A stretch of DNA of 35,000 nt from NCBI RefSeq assembly GCF_964340395.1, contig NC_135551.1, positions 20,718,503 through 20,753,502 on the forward strand, given 5' to 3'. Positions 11,890-21,511 of this stretch are shown in pieces. Position 1 is the first letter of the stretch. Every line of letters starts with the position of its first letter. Source of the DNA: Glandiceps talaboti. Lineage: Eukaryota; Hemichordata; Enteropneusta; Spengelidae. The translations under genes were made by a program, and so were the position numbers. The notes under the pieces were generated by a model, which was given only the letters and a program-made list of their open reading frames with translations, did not search any database and was not told the DNA's origin.

Positions 11890-14800
11890 TGATCCCGATT
11901 ACGAACTGTGGCTTTGGAAGTGTTCTCCTCCCTCTTGGGCGGGAAGATATGGGTTATATACTGGGTTTACTTGTTTTGATTGAATTTTGATCTGTTGGGC
12001 TGTAGGGTGTAAGAGCCGTTTCGTAGTTTGGCTTTGACAGTTCCTTTCATGATATCGGACCATATAATGGCCGTGGTTGATTGATTTCACTGTCATATAG
12101 ATAAAAGAATCTGCACGATGGTTTATCTATGGGTTCTACTATATCAATAGTTTATGCCAATGTGTGTCAGTGTAATGTATGATGTAATGCAGTGATCTTA
12201 TCGTCCTCCACATAGCAAGGCAGTTAAGTAGGTGAGATCTTGTCATGAAAATGTCTCAATTTGTGTCTACTGGATAAGTGATTGGTTCACATAGATGATG
12301 GACCGTAAATTCAAATTAACACTTGAATGGCAAGACAAACTTTAAAGAAGGAATAAATGTTATCCTGATGTGAGAGAAACATATTCTTCAATATATGAAT
12401 AGTCAAACACACACCTGCTAATGTTCGATGTTGTATATGTGTGTAATAAGTGTACTTTTTGTTAGTCAATCAGCTCCTGCTGTTGAGATTTTCGATTATG
12501 CATTCACGAAGTGCAAAGTCGTATTTCACTGAGTCAGTGTTCCGACAAATATTCATGGGCTGTGTTATTCTTCTCTTGTCCATAATTGCTTTGATTTTTT
12601 GAACTTACATCTACAAGAGGAAGTGCTACTTAGGTAGGTATTGGAACTGTCCTGTACCTTGTTTTATATGTCTCAAGAGCCGTGCTGTTTTGTCAATTGA
12701 ACATTGTGGCGATGGTAATATTCTAAATATGATTGAAAATGACAAGATTGGGGTCCTTTCTGCCATGTATTCATTCTTCAGGAACTCATTTTTCCCAAGA
12801 ACAATCACACACTAGAACAAATAGACAATAATTTGGTCACATGTGGATCAGTGGATGCCTTCAAGACATCCAGGCAGTGCGACTGAGTGTTTCGCTTTCT
12901 TCCGTTGATTATTTACCAGTAATGGTTCCTTCAACGTAGTGAGTCTGATTCTGATTCTGGTGTAGTCTCGTATCCATTAGCTGGTACAAGGTTTGCCCGA
13001 GTGTCTATATGTTTTGTCCTGTGATGGCAAGGAGCACAGTATTATTATTGCTTTCTGGTATTCTATTCTTGTTGAGTTTTTGGATGTCTTGTGATGGGGT
13101 CTGTTTTATGTTTACCTTTGATTAGGAATTGGCTCTTTGATGTATTATAAAGTGACTGCCTGTTATTGTTTACGCTGCTTTCTACGATTTGGACCATCGA
13201 GTTAATGTTGTGTTTACTGTTGGTGAGCAGTGCTTTTAATAGTCATCTGCACTTATCCGCGTTTACATATCAAACGGGAAGACAAAGGTGTGATTTTTAG
13301 TTACATCTACGGTGTCGTTGGTGTATTCTGCAAACAGTTTTGCAGAGAGGGTGCTAAGTTGTTTGGTTCCTCGCTGTGGATTGATTGGACCGGAGTGCTG
13401 ATCTTGCCATTTAACTTACTAGTATGAAGTTTGATCTATGTACAGATGTGATAATCCAGAGCTGGCCATTGGTATCGTGGTAAAAGAGACAGTTGCGTGA
13501 GTAATATCCGATGCCATGCATAAAAGGCTTGCCGTGCATCTTAGAATACTTGAAATATTTGACTTGTTTTATTTTCAGCTTCAAGGTTGGCTTCTAAGAC
13601 TAACAGTGCTACCATATAGTGGATGAACATTGTTCTGTGAAAATTCAATATTTCGTCTAAGTGACTGTAATACATAGAGATTCGGTTCATGTGTTATCGT
13701 CTTTTTGAACTTGTTCTTCAATATTCTTTTACATAGTGCAATATATAGTTTTGGGTATGTTGTCCACAACGGTTCACCTTCCCTGTTATGATTTAAGCCT
13801 TCCTAGCTGAAAAAACATTGTTTATTGCCATTCTATCCTGCTGTCTTATACTGTTGTTATACTTGGTTTCAAACTATTCACCTGACATACCTGGATTTGC
13901 TTTATATTCAAAAACAGCTCCTCCCCCCTTTTCTCATGGAAATTATTATGCTTGGCAGTACTCTTTGTTACCATATGTACATTCAGAGGTTACCTATGCA
14001 TGAACTCCTTCTGGCAAATGACCCAACATTGGTATCATAGAGGCATGGAGTGAGAATGCAATATATAATATACGATTTATACAACACAATTAATATACTC
14101 TTCCACTGCTGAAATCAAGGCGATCAAATCAGAAACCTTTGAAACTTCTGTATCTTCAAAAGCTGACAACAGGCTATCAAAGAAATTGCCACCCAAATTG
14201 GGTTCATCCACTAGTGAAACCAGTAGGTGTGTAATAATGGTAGTTTGATATTGAGGATATGAACAACTTTCCTTTTAAGTAGCCCAAGTTATACAGTCAG
14301 ACATAACACTTTGTAACGTGCAGTATAATATTGCTCATTGATGCCGAGTAGGATACACCTCAGTAGGCCATTGGTCTGATTAATAGCTGCAATGAATGCT
14401 TGTATCTCATATTCAGGAAGTAGACATATCCAGATATCCAGTATAGGTAAATGCGTTGTTGAAGCGATTTTGTAGGTAATTTATTACAGCAAGAATCTGA
14501 AGATGACGTTCTAACATAAAAAAAACAATGGCTACATATATTGAAAATTGGATCTAACGTTGGTTTTGATAAGGTTCAAACTTATCTCATTGTGCTCTTT
14601 AGATATGTTGTATCAGTAAGCTATGTAGGCTGAATAGGCTACCGTAACAGAGACAACACAGTGATTGAAGAGACGTTCTACATCTTGTCTTCAAGTCAAG
14701 TTCCAGTACCTCTAGTATGTTGATTACACTCTAGAGTATATGTTAGAATTTAATGTTGCGAATCTTAAAGAGATATGTTTAATTTATTCCAAGGGATAGC

Positions 14801-15797
14801 CCAGAGTGATAGCTTGTTGGCCAGGGTTTGGTGAGACGTACACTCCTTTTGAACTTGGACTTTGTCATGATTGTAAGATGATAAGCTCCGGAAAACGTCA
14901 GGATTAGAGTATTTTGGGCTGACTTGGGTGCTAGCTTTCTGAGGCTTAATATAAAGCACTTACCTTCACTGGCACTGATATCATAGCCTCTATATATGTC
15001 GCCAATCTTCGATGTTTCATTTTTAGTTTTGCTGTATGCTTTTAGGTTGGTAGTTCTTGAGCTATTTCTATGCTTGAGGGACAAACTGTGCATGTTAATC
15101 CTGCTCAGTGCTGGACGCATTCGAATTCGATTGAATTCCGCTACTTGTTTCTGCCTCAAGTACACGTAGTTGTCCAAAGTGATCATATATTCCATGCTTG
15201 AGCCAAAAACATTTTGAACGCATTCGATTTCTATTGAGACAGCCTTCAACTAAACTGGTTTCTTAACAAATCTCTTCATCTATTATCTGTTTAAAAGGCT
15301 CTTGATGTTCTGTTACATTTAATAATATCGGTATGAGAGTATTCTACCCTCTTTTACATCGTTCACGCTGTTGGGTTCGTACATTGGCGTAGGTTTCCTG
15401 GTGCCTATACTGTCCAATAACACCTTTAGATATCCAGTTCTTCATTATTTGCAATGAATTTCTTTTGGTATCCAATTATTTATCAATTCATTGGAGGTAG
15501 CCATGCCATAGTTGTTTCATTGTACCTGCATTATTGACCTATTTCCCTTTCACGTACTTGAATATCACATTTCTCATGCTTTAACTTTGATTTTGATGAA
15601 CACAAAGCATGAGTTATATCCCTGATACTAAAATCCATATGTTCTTTAAATTTGCTTTGCCATGAAACACCTTCTCAATTTTGCAAAACAATATGTCATA
15701 AGCTACTATCTAACAATTTGTCAATATGATGCACCAGTCTCTTCACAATTTCACTTTTACGACACATTTGTTCATGCCTATGTTAGGTCTCAATACT
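11890..15797 (-). pseudogene. Long degenerate coding-like tract, minus strand, unidentified
   Basis: Over nearly 4 kb the minus strand gives successive open stretches of 40-156 codons that hand over between frames at stops and homopolymer runs, as in a decayed long ORF. The longest is 14779-15249 (156 codons, starting MKAVSIEIECVQ). Others lie at about 15541-15715, 15361-15530, 14400-14690, 14060-14250, 13250-13680 and 11899-12096. The plus strand is visibly G/T-rich here and the minus strand A/C-rich, unlike the flanks. I recognise no domain: no RT catalytic box, integrase zinc finger, transposase DDE/D signature or zinc knuckle was found by eye. It may continue the Penelope-like relic upstream or be a different element. 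In places all three frames are open, so some of the coding appearance may be chance. Confidence 0.35.
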
Positions 15798-16016
15798 TTA
15801 GTTGCAGCCAAGTAATAAAGGGAAAATGTGTCCATTTTTACCCATCACTGATCCAATTATATATGCAAGATGTTTTATTATATTGTAGTTGACACATCCT
15901 ACACTACTACGACTCTGGATGTTGGGGTATGATAACTTATGGATTTTCGGTAACTCAAATAACCTTGTAATTAAATCACTGAAATAAAATTGCTGATACA
16001 CGGTGGCTAATAACAC
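15798..16016 (-). pseudogene. Penelope-like element reverse-transcriptase fragment (relic)
   Basis: A 72-codon open stretch contains ELPKIHK (LPKIHK codons at 15936-15953), followed by SSVGCVNYNIIKHLA and GSVMGKN. This order, LPKIHK then SSxGxxxYNxxKxLAxI then GKxxxHI, matches the N-terminal part of the reverse transcriptase of Penelope-like retroelements of the Neptune/Penelope type. The expected following residues, the catalytic YVDD box and the GIY-YIG endonuclease were not found downstream, and stops interrupt the frame on both sides. It is a dead fragment. The motif identity is strong; the extent of the original insertion is not known. Confidence 0.6.
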
Positions 16017-17504
16017 CCAGACTGTCTAGTTGTTAAGAGTAATTCGTACCTTATTTAATCGAAAGGTCGTATAATGTGGATCTCATTTCAAAGTTCTCAA
16101 GTCTTTGAGTCACTCGCCAAGTCACATATCTTAGAATGGGGACCAGCTTTATCCAAATCAAGATACAGCTGCCTTTCAGCTTGGGATAATTATGGTGTTC
16201 GTATCTGTCACAAACACATATTGATTGCCTCTGTGATCATTGTTGCTTATATGTAAATTGGATGTTGTAGTTAACGTGTTCGCCAGACCGAATGCTACTT
16301 GTTAGTAACCCCTCCAATTCTGAACTACTGAACGTGTTATATTTAATTGTCAACTTTGAGGATTTAATAAAGCCACGTATAGAATACGACTTGGAATGTC
16401 AGCGAAAATCAATCCCTTAGACATATCATCTTTTTCCTGCTCAATTTAATCGTCTGCTTGAAATCTACCTCATCTGTACCCGAATTCATCTGCCGAGAAT
16501 AGAGTGTGAAAGTTTGTAACTGAAAACAATTCGTGGATGATTTGGAATTTGTATTATACTCAACAAATGTGGAAAAGTAAGATGTGTATATAGCTTTGGA
16601 AAAAAATCAGACACGATTTTATGGTACAAAACATGTATACTGCTGCAGTACAAAAACAATTATATGGCGAATGGATAGTCATTATACACCCATGTACAGT
16701 ATGGAATACTAGAATACTAATTGCTATATGTCAAAAAAGCTCCATGTGATTACAATTGTTCTGCCTGCAAGATATAACATGTTTTAAATTTTGTCGGTGC
16801 ACTTTTTTGCTTGCAACCAACGGCCAGTCACTTTTATAGTGTGCTGCTAATGCCTTGTGGGTTTCTGCTGGCAGCTAGGTAGGGCTCTCGACCGATCAAA
16901 TCTATTCCCTATTAGTTTCAAACATGGTTGAAAAATTGGGCAGTGGAGGCAGAACGAACAATAAGAGTAATAGAACAATGGGACGGATCAACGCAAATGT
17001 GTAAATGCAGCATTCGAATGTAACACAATTATCAGAAAGAACATCTATAACATGGCAAAAAAATGACAGTTGATGTCACGCTTTTTAATTCTAATTGGCT
17101 ACTATCGGGAGCGAATACTAATAGGTTAGAACAACCAACATACCGGTCACCAGGTAATAGTGATTAGTTCCAAAATAATTGATATCAACAGGATCTGGTT
17201 ACATAGTTTTCACTCACATTAAGACCAGGTGTTTTATATACTTTGGAAGTATTGTGTATTTGTTTCACCAGCTGGTTATAAAAGTGCAAAGGCTGTTAAC
17301 AATCATATTTTCGTTTTTTTCATTTTGGGGATGTTTTTATCAGTATTAACACATCATGATACACGACACTGAAAAGTGTACGTTTATATTTGCTTCCCCC
17401 CGCGTTATAATTATTTCAATTCTAAGGATTGCATTCCACATGGAGATAGTGACATGTAGAATTTAGACTTGGTATAACTAAAAGGTTGCTCCCCCAAGCT
17501 GATC
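16017..17504. other. Intergenic, no gene seen
   Basis: A 60-codon plus ORF (16074-16256) lies antisense to the end of the degenerate tract. The rest is AT-rich with no structure seen. Confidence 0.5.
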
Positions 17505-17558
17505 ACATACATACATACATACATACATACATACATACATACATACATACATACATAC
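17505..17558 (+). repeat. (CATA)n microsatellite
   Basis: About 13 perfect CATA units ending in ACGTGTATG. Flanking DNA shows no similarity to the larger TATG arrays. Confidence 0.95.
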
Positions 17559-17559
17559 G

Positions 17560-18729
17560 TGTATGTACAAAATCCATGCATACTACCGTTTCCTCGGCCT
17601 AAGCGAAACAAAGCACAACTACCTAAATAATTACCTAGGTTAAATATAAATTGAATAAAATGATGAATGAAAATTAATCAACCAAAGTTTCAAATTTGGC
17701 AAAGTTTACATTTATTTTTATTACAGAAATTCAATCTATTGAAGAAGCAAGCAAGATACAAGATCGATAACTAGAATGATGATATCTAACCAAAGAATTA
17801 TACATATTTCGACGTAATGTTTAAAAAAAATCCGATTTTCAGGTATCGTCTTCATAAACGTTTTAAATTTGAAATGACATTTACGTACACATACCAATAT
17901 AAATCTTTAAAAATTTACATAATTGTCACTTAGTAAAAAGCATTTCATCTCTTTCGACAAAGACTCGGAGCGAAACACATTTGATGCTGAGCTAGTTTCG
18001 TTACACCATACGCTAGCGAGCCAAGTTAATTATGCTCTACAAAGGCTTGAACTGAAAATCACCATATTCACGCTGAGTCACTGCATGACCGTCTTTATCA
18101 TTGATTCTATGGTAATCGAAATGTGAATCAAAAGCGCTCAGAATCGCCATAGTTATTTCTGTATTTTCCTGAATTAAGCTTGTGCAGGTATATATAATAG
18201 TACTATTTGCCAATAAGTTCCTATATAGATATTCAACATGGAAATATTAATAGCTTCAGAACGAATAAAATATCGAAGAAGAATATCTAAATATACCCTG
18301 TTTACCCACGGGATTCTTCTGCAAAGAATGGACAACTACATTGTTAAACAAACAAAACATTCATATTTTTCTAAACGTTTGATAATGTGATAATGTAATA
18401 TGTATTAATGAAGATGATTCTTTTACCATCATGAAATGCAGAGTAACACTTCTTCATCAGTGACCATCGCCATAACCATTACTTAGACCGTTAGAACATG
18501 TTTTCGTTCGATTATTTATCTTAAATTGATAACCTAAATTACGGGAATTTTAGACTATGTTACATCGAAAACGTGTCTTCACAAAATATATAGTTTATGT
18601 CTAAAATGTTTCGTGTACTCTCTGTGTGATATGATTAAAGAATTTTAAGAATGCAAGTTCATGAAACAGTTTCATGTTTTGGCGTCATTCTCGGTTTGAA
18701 GTTTTGAATAGTTTTTAAGTGTTCTGGGG
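17560..18729. other. 3' flank / probable 3' UTR of the receptor gene
   Basis: No recognisable gene. A 67-codon plus-strand ORF at 17923-18126 sits in slightly more GC-rich sequence than its surroundings, but it has no recognisable motif and lies antisense to the presumed 3' UTR. I do not call it a gene. Confidence 0.3.
17711..17716 (-). terminator. Possible polyadenylation signal (AATAAA) for the receptor transcript
   Basis: TTTATT on the plus strand reads AATAAA on the minus strand. Scanning by eye, it is the first canonical hexamer downstream of the receptor stop codon, and it would give a 3' UTR of about 1 kb. The hexamer is common by chance in AT-rich DNA. Confidence 0.25.
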
Positions 18730-19962
18730 TCACACAGAATAAACCATTGTTCTCTGCGTTGAACGGCTAATGGTGCGGCTAGGAGAATACCGGGTAGATG
18801 TCTGCCTGTAATTCCTTTTCCGGAATATCTTTTCCTTGTCATTTGATGCGAGGCAACAGATGATGTATTTATTATAGTACGTCTTGAATGTATTGCTGAG
18901 AAAGTACAGAGCCAGAGGATTGACGCATGAATTTGAGTATGCTAACACTGTACCCAGACTTTTGAAAAACATCATGCCATACGTCTGCATGTAACGTTTA
19001 TCTTCGCTGAAGAAAAGCATCATATAGAATACGTGGTAAGGTAGCCAACAGACGAGAAATATCAGAACGAACACAAGGATAACTTTGGCAAGGCGTTTGC
19101 GATCCCGTAACTGTTTGTTGTCGGAACGGATACTCTCGCCTGGAATTCCACGAGAGCTACGTATCAATTTACAAGCTATCAGGGTGTAATAAACACTAAT
19201 GATGCCGAGAGGCACCAAGTATAACACGACGAACGCACTAGCTGTGTGGATTTTCAACACGGTTGTCATATACATGGGGATCGCCTGACAGAAGTATGCC
19301 ACAGTCCCGTCACCGTAGTGGTACTCGAACAGACGAGCGTATATGAAAGTAGGGATGCCCAGTAACATAGACATGAACCAAATACATATAGAAATGACGT
19401 ACGTTCGACGCATCTTGTTGGAGGCCTTTTGACTGATAGGATTGACGATGGCGTTGTAACGATCAGCACTTAAGGCCGTCAGCGTGAAAACAGAAACTCC
19501 AGTACTGGCAATACGGACACCATTCATAATCTTACACGAGATTTCTCCGAGTGGCCATGAAGTTGTCAGGTAGGTGATAGCGTTAAAGGGAACGAAAACG
19601 AGCAATAAGAGAAGATCTCCCATAGCAAGGCTAGTAATGAAAATGTTAGGTACACTCCTCATGTTCCTGTTCATCACAACTATGCGAACCAGAGTTCCAT
19701 TTCCGATGACTCCGATGAAAAATATCAACGCGAAAATAACAGGAATGATGACAGCCTCAGGCCCAATACTAGGCGATTTTGGAATGTATCCACTCTCGTT
19801 GTAGGTTGTATTGGACGAGGTAATAGAAAAATTTCGAAAGCGTTCCATCATCATGGTTTCGGTGGCGTTCATCATGAAGACATCCGATCTTGCAGTTTCA
19901 GTGACGCCAATTGTCATTGTGAGCTGTGTAACCGTATAATTAGAGTAATTCCCAATTGCCAT
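18730..19962 (-). CDS. Bombesin/GRP-receptor-like class A GPCR (bombesin - endothelin - CCHamide/EP receptor clade), single coding exon
   Basis: A 410-residue seven-transmembrane neuropeptide receptor, expected in the plasma membrane and, by family, coupled to Gq. The extracellular tail (1-68) carries six N-glycosylation sequons (N5, N8, N32, N44, N51, N55) and no clear signal peptide. Landmarks: GN at 87-88 (TM1), SLAMGD at 111-116 (TM2), C143 and C225 as the TM3-ECL2 disulfide pair, GVSVFTLTALSADRY at 155-169 containing the DRY motif, W195 (TM4), P251 (TM5), RKRLAK at 288-293 leading into CWLP 305-308 (TM6), and NSCVNPLALY at 344-353 (TM7). The NPxALY form, the SVFTLTALSADRY block and the IPGE...RKRLAK third loop are typical of bombesin receptors. 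C369-C370 may be palmitoylated; the tail is Ser/Thr/Arg-rich. The start is the first ATG after an in-frame stop (TAA at 19999-20001) and has A at -3 and G at +4. The coding region has no intron, whereas vertebrate bombesin receptors are usually split into three coding exons. The ligand cannot be read from sequence. Family-level call is secure; the subfamily is not. Confidence 0.93.
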   Translation of the reverse strand: MAIGNYSNYTVTQLTMTIGVTETARSDVFMMNATETMMMERFRNFSITSSNTTYNESGYIPKSPSIGPEAVIIPVIFALIFFIGVIGNGTLVRIVVMNRNMRSVPNIFITSLAMGDLLLLLVFVPFNAITYLTTSWPLGEISCKIMNGVRIASTGVSVFTLTALSADRYNAIVNPISQKASNKMRRTYVISICIWFMSMLLGIPTFIYARLFEYHYGDGTVAYFCQAIPMYMTTVLKIHTASAFVVLYLVPLGIISVYYTLIACKLIRSSRGIPGESIRSDNKQLRDRKRLAKVILVFVLIFLVCWLPYHVFYMMLFFSEDKRYMQTYGMMFFKSLGTVLAYSNSCVNPLALYFLSNTFKTYYNKYIICCLASNDKEKIFRKRNYRQTSTRYSPSRTISRSTQRTMVYSV

Positions 19963-20091
19963 GATTACATACCGTAGATAGCAACTAACAACTTCAGGTT
20001 ATCTCGGCCTGTAATTGACGTTGGGAATAACGTTGAAAGCCCAACTAAAAAGAAACCTCCTGGTGATGACGTACGATTGGACGTTAGTAGA

Positions 20092-20099
20092 TGACGTCA
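20092..20099. promoter_or_regulatory. Full palindromic CRE (TGACGTCA) upstream of the receptor
   Basis: A perfect cAMP-response element lies 130 bp upstream of the receptor start codon. A further TGACG half-site begins at 20067, and an ATTGG (CCAAT on the gene strand) is at 20076-20080. The motif match is direct; binding by CREB/ATF factors is inferred from position. Two other TGACGTCA sites in the window (2061-2068, 5602-5609) have no recognised gene beside them. Confidence 0.45.
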
Positions 20100-20102
20100 G
20101 TA

Positions 20103-20119
20103 AGGTCACTATGAGGTCA
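20103..20119 (+). promoter_or_regulatory. DR5 nuclear-receptor element (two AGGTCA half-sites, 5-bp spacer)
   Basis: Two perfect AGGTCA half-sites (20103-20108 and 20114-20119) are direct repeats separated by CTATG, the spacing classically recognised by RAR/RXR heterodimers. The element is 3 bp from the full CRE and about 140 bp upstream of the receptor ATG. Function is inference; the spacing and half-sites are read directly. Confidence 0.45.
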
Positions 20120-20391
20120 CCTGTTTCATATGTCACGTAAGGACATCACATCGTTGTCCTCCACTTCAATGAATTCTTATCTGCAATTATAAAGAATTCA
20201 AACCCATTTAAATGTAATGTAATACAAAGGAATATGTTTGCAGGTATGCATTTAAACATAGAAAACAAACCACTACGTTCAATGGCCCATGATATATGTA
20301 GTAGATACATGTACAAAAAGGGTTCGCAAATACTCACTCATTAGCGGATAAAGTTCCGTCTTTTTCGCTGGTCAATGTTATCTAGCTGGCT

Positions 20392-20439
20392 TTTAAATAG
20401 TGGCAGGGAGATTACATTTAAGATTGGAGTACTCCAATC
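20392..20439 (-). promoter_or_regulatory. Candidate core promoter of the receptor: TATTTAAA plus CCAAT palindrome
   Basis: On the minus strand TATTTAAA occupies 20399-20392. About 23 bp upstream sits a perfect 18-bp palindrome, GATTGGAGTACTCCAATC (20422-20439), which carries a CCAAT box on both strands. Spacing fits a TATA-type promoter with initiation near 20365. It is an alternative to a TATA-less promoter close to the CRE/DR5 cluster. Confidence 0.25.
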
Positions 20440-20504
20440 AAATTGCCCTAGATTAGAGAAGCTGTGTGCGCAGTGAATGCAAAGTCACACGTACATGTAC
20501 ATGC

Positions 20505-20523
20505 ACAGCACAGCACAGCACAA
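20505..20523 (+). repeat. (CACAG)n pentanucleotide, about 4 units
   Basis: Short perfect CACAG/GCACA run about 540 bp upstream of the receptor ATG. Confidence 0.8.
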
Positions 20524-21511
20524 CATGCGCACGGCACAAATAGTACAGTATACATACTTGGAATACCTCTAAAAAAATTTATACCAGATTGTCACACCTA
20601 AAAGCGAATATATCATGACCACGTTCCGTCCATTGTGAGATTGTTTGAATGTAATTTTTGAATGGATAGGTGAAAATGAAAGATAAGTATGTAATTGTAA
20701 AATAATTGTAAAATAATTGTAAAATGAATACCACATAGTCATTACCACGGAGGGAGATGAATAAGTAGGAACGCGCCCTGTATTTCATTTACCGGTACCA
20801 GTCTAGATGCAACAATGGAATAAACGTAATGATTTTCATAAAAAAGTTACCATGGTAACGAATTCTACATAACACTTATAACATGCAATCAAGGATAGTG
20901 GATTATGCAATACACATATACAATAGTTGTTTTTAGAAAACAAACGCATAACCCGTATAACATCTTACGAAGTAAACATGTCAAATAGTTCCATAAAGTA
21001 GCGACAAAATAGCTATGCTTGTTTATTAATTAAGCAGTTGTAAACCTGTTTTTTTTCAAGTTTAGTCAAGAGGAGGAGTCATTGATAGGATTAAAGTGAT
21101 GCTGTAGTTAGGTGCGCATGTGCAACGCACACTTGTCCACTATATCAGCTTTCATGTAGGCATAAAGATGATAAGATGGTGGCGAGACATACAACCGTGT
21201 AAACCGTAACAGAAAGAAGTGTTCCGAGCTCAATAACTATATATCCAACGTATATATTGGCAATATAGATAAGTTCTTTTTATTAAAGTGACAGCACTTC
21301 AACATTGTTCGTGTCGAATTAAATGTCGCTTTTTCCACACGCACTGTGTCAGAGATCGACTGAAATAATTCAATGCTGTAATCTTCTTTGCATAGTCAGT
21401 ATAAACTTCTCTAGTTTCTATATGGTATATGTTTTAAATTTTGTGAGCGTTATCACAGTCTTTACATAAGAAGCTATTGCTTACGAATTACCTCGCGGGA
21501 GTAAGCAATCA
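20524..21511. other. Receptor upstream flank, no gene seen
   Basis: Contains GTTACCATGGTAAC, a 14-bp palindrome, at about 20847-20860. A similar palindrome opens the tandem array near 21530. Confidence 0.4.
20693..20726 (+). repeat. 12-bp tandem repeat (AATTGTAAAATA) x about 3
   Basis: Three consecutive near-identical AATTGTAAAAT units upstream of the receptor gene. Confidence 0.85.

Larger units (their letters stand above)
20045..20337 (-). other. Candidate 5'-UTR intron of the receptor gene
   Basis: On the minus strand a GTGAGT donor starts at 20337, and a TTTCTTTTTAG acceptor ends at 20045, giving a 293-bp intron between the putative promoter at 20392-20439 and the coding exon. If real, the CRE and DR5 would be intronic. 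Based on splice consensus alone. A second weaker acceptor-like site (AATTACAG) ends near 20009. Confidence 0.25.

Noticed and set aside
17923-18126. 67-codon plus-strand ORF with protein-like composition
   Set aside because: No motif, lies antisense within the likely receptor 3' UTR, and length is within chance expectation.
19266-19804. ORFs of 67 and 76 codons overlapping the receptor (19266-19469 minus, 19574-19804 plus)
   Set aside because: Alternative-frame and antisense shadows of the receptor coding sequence.
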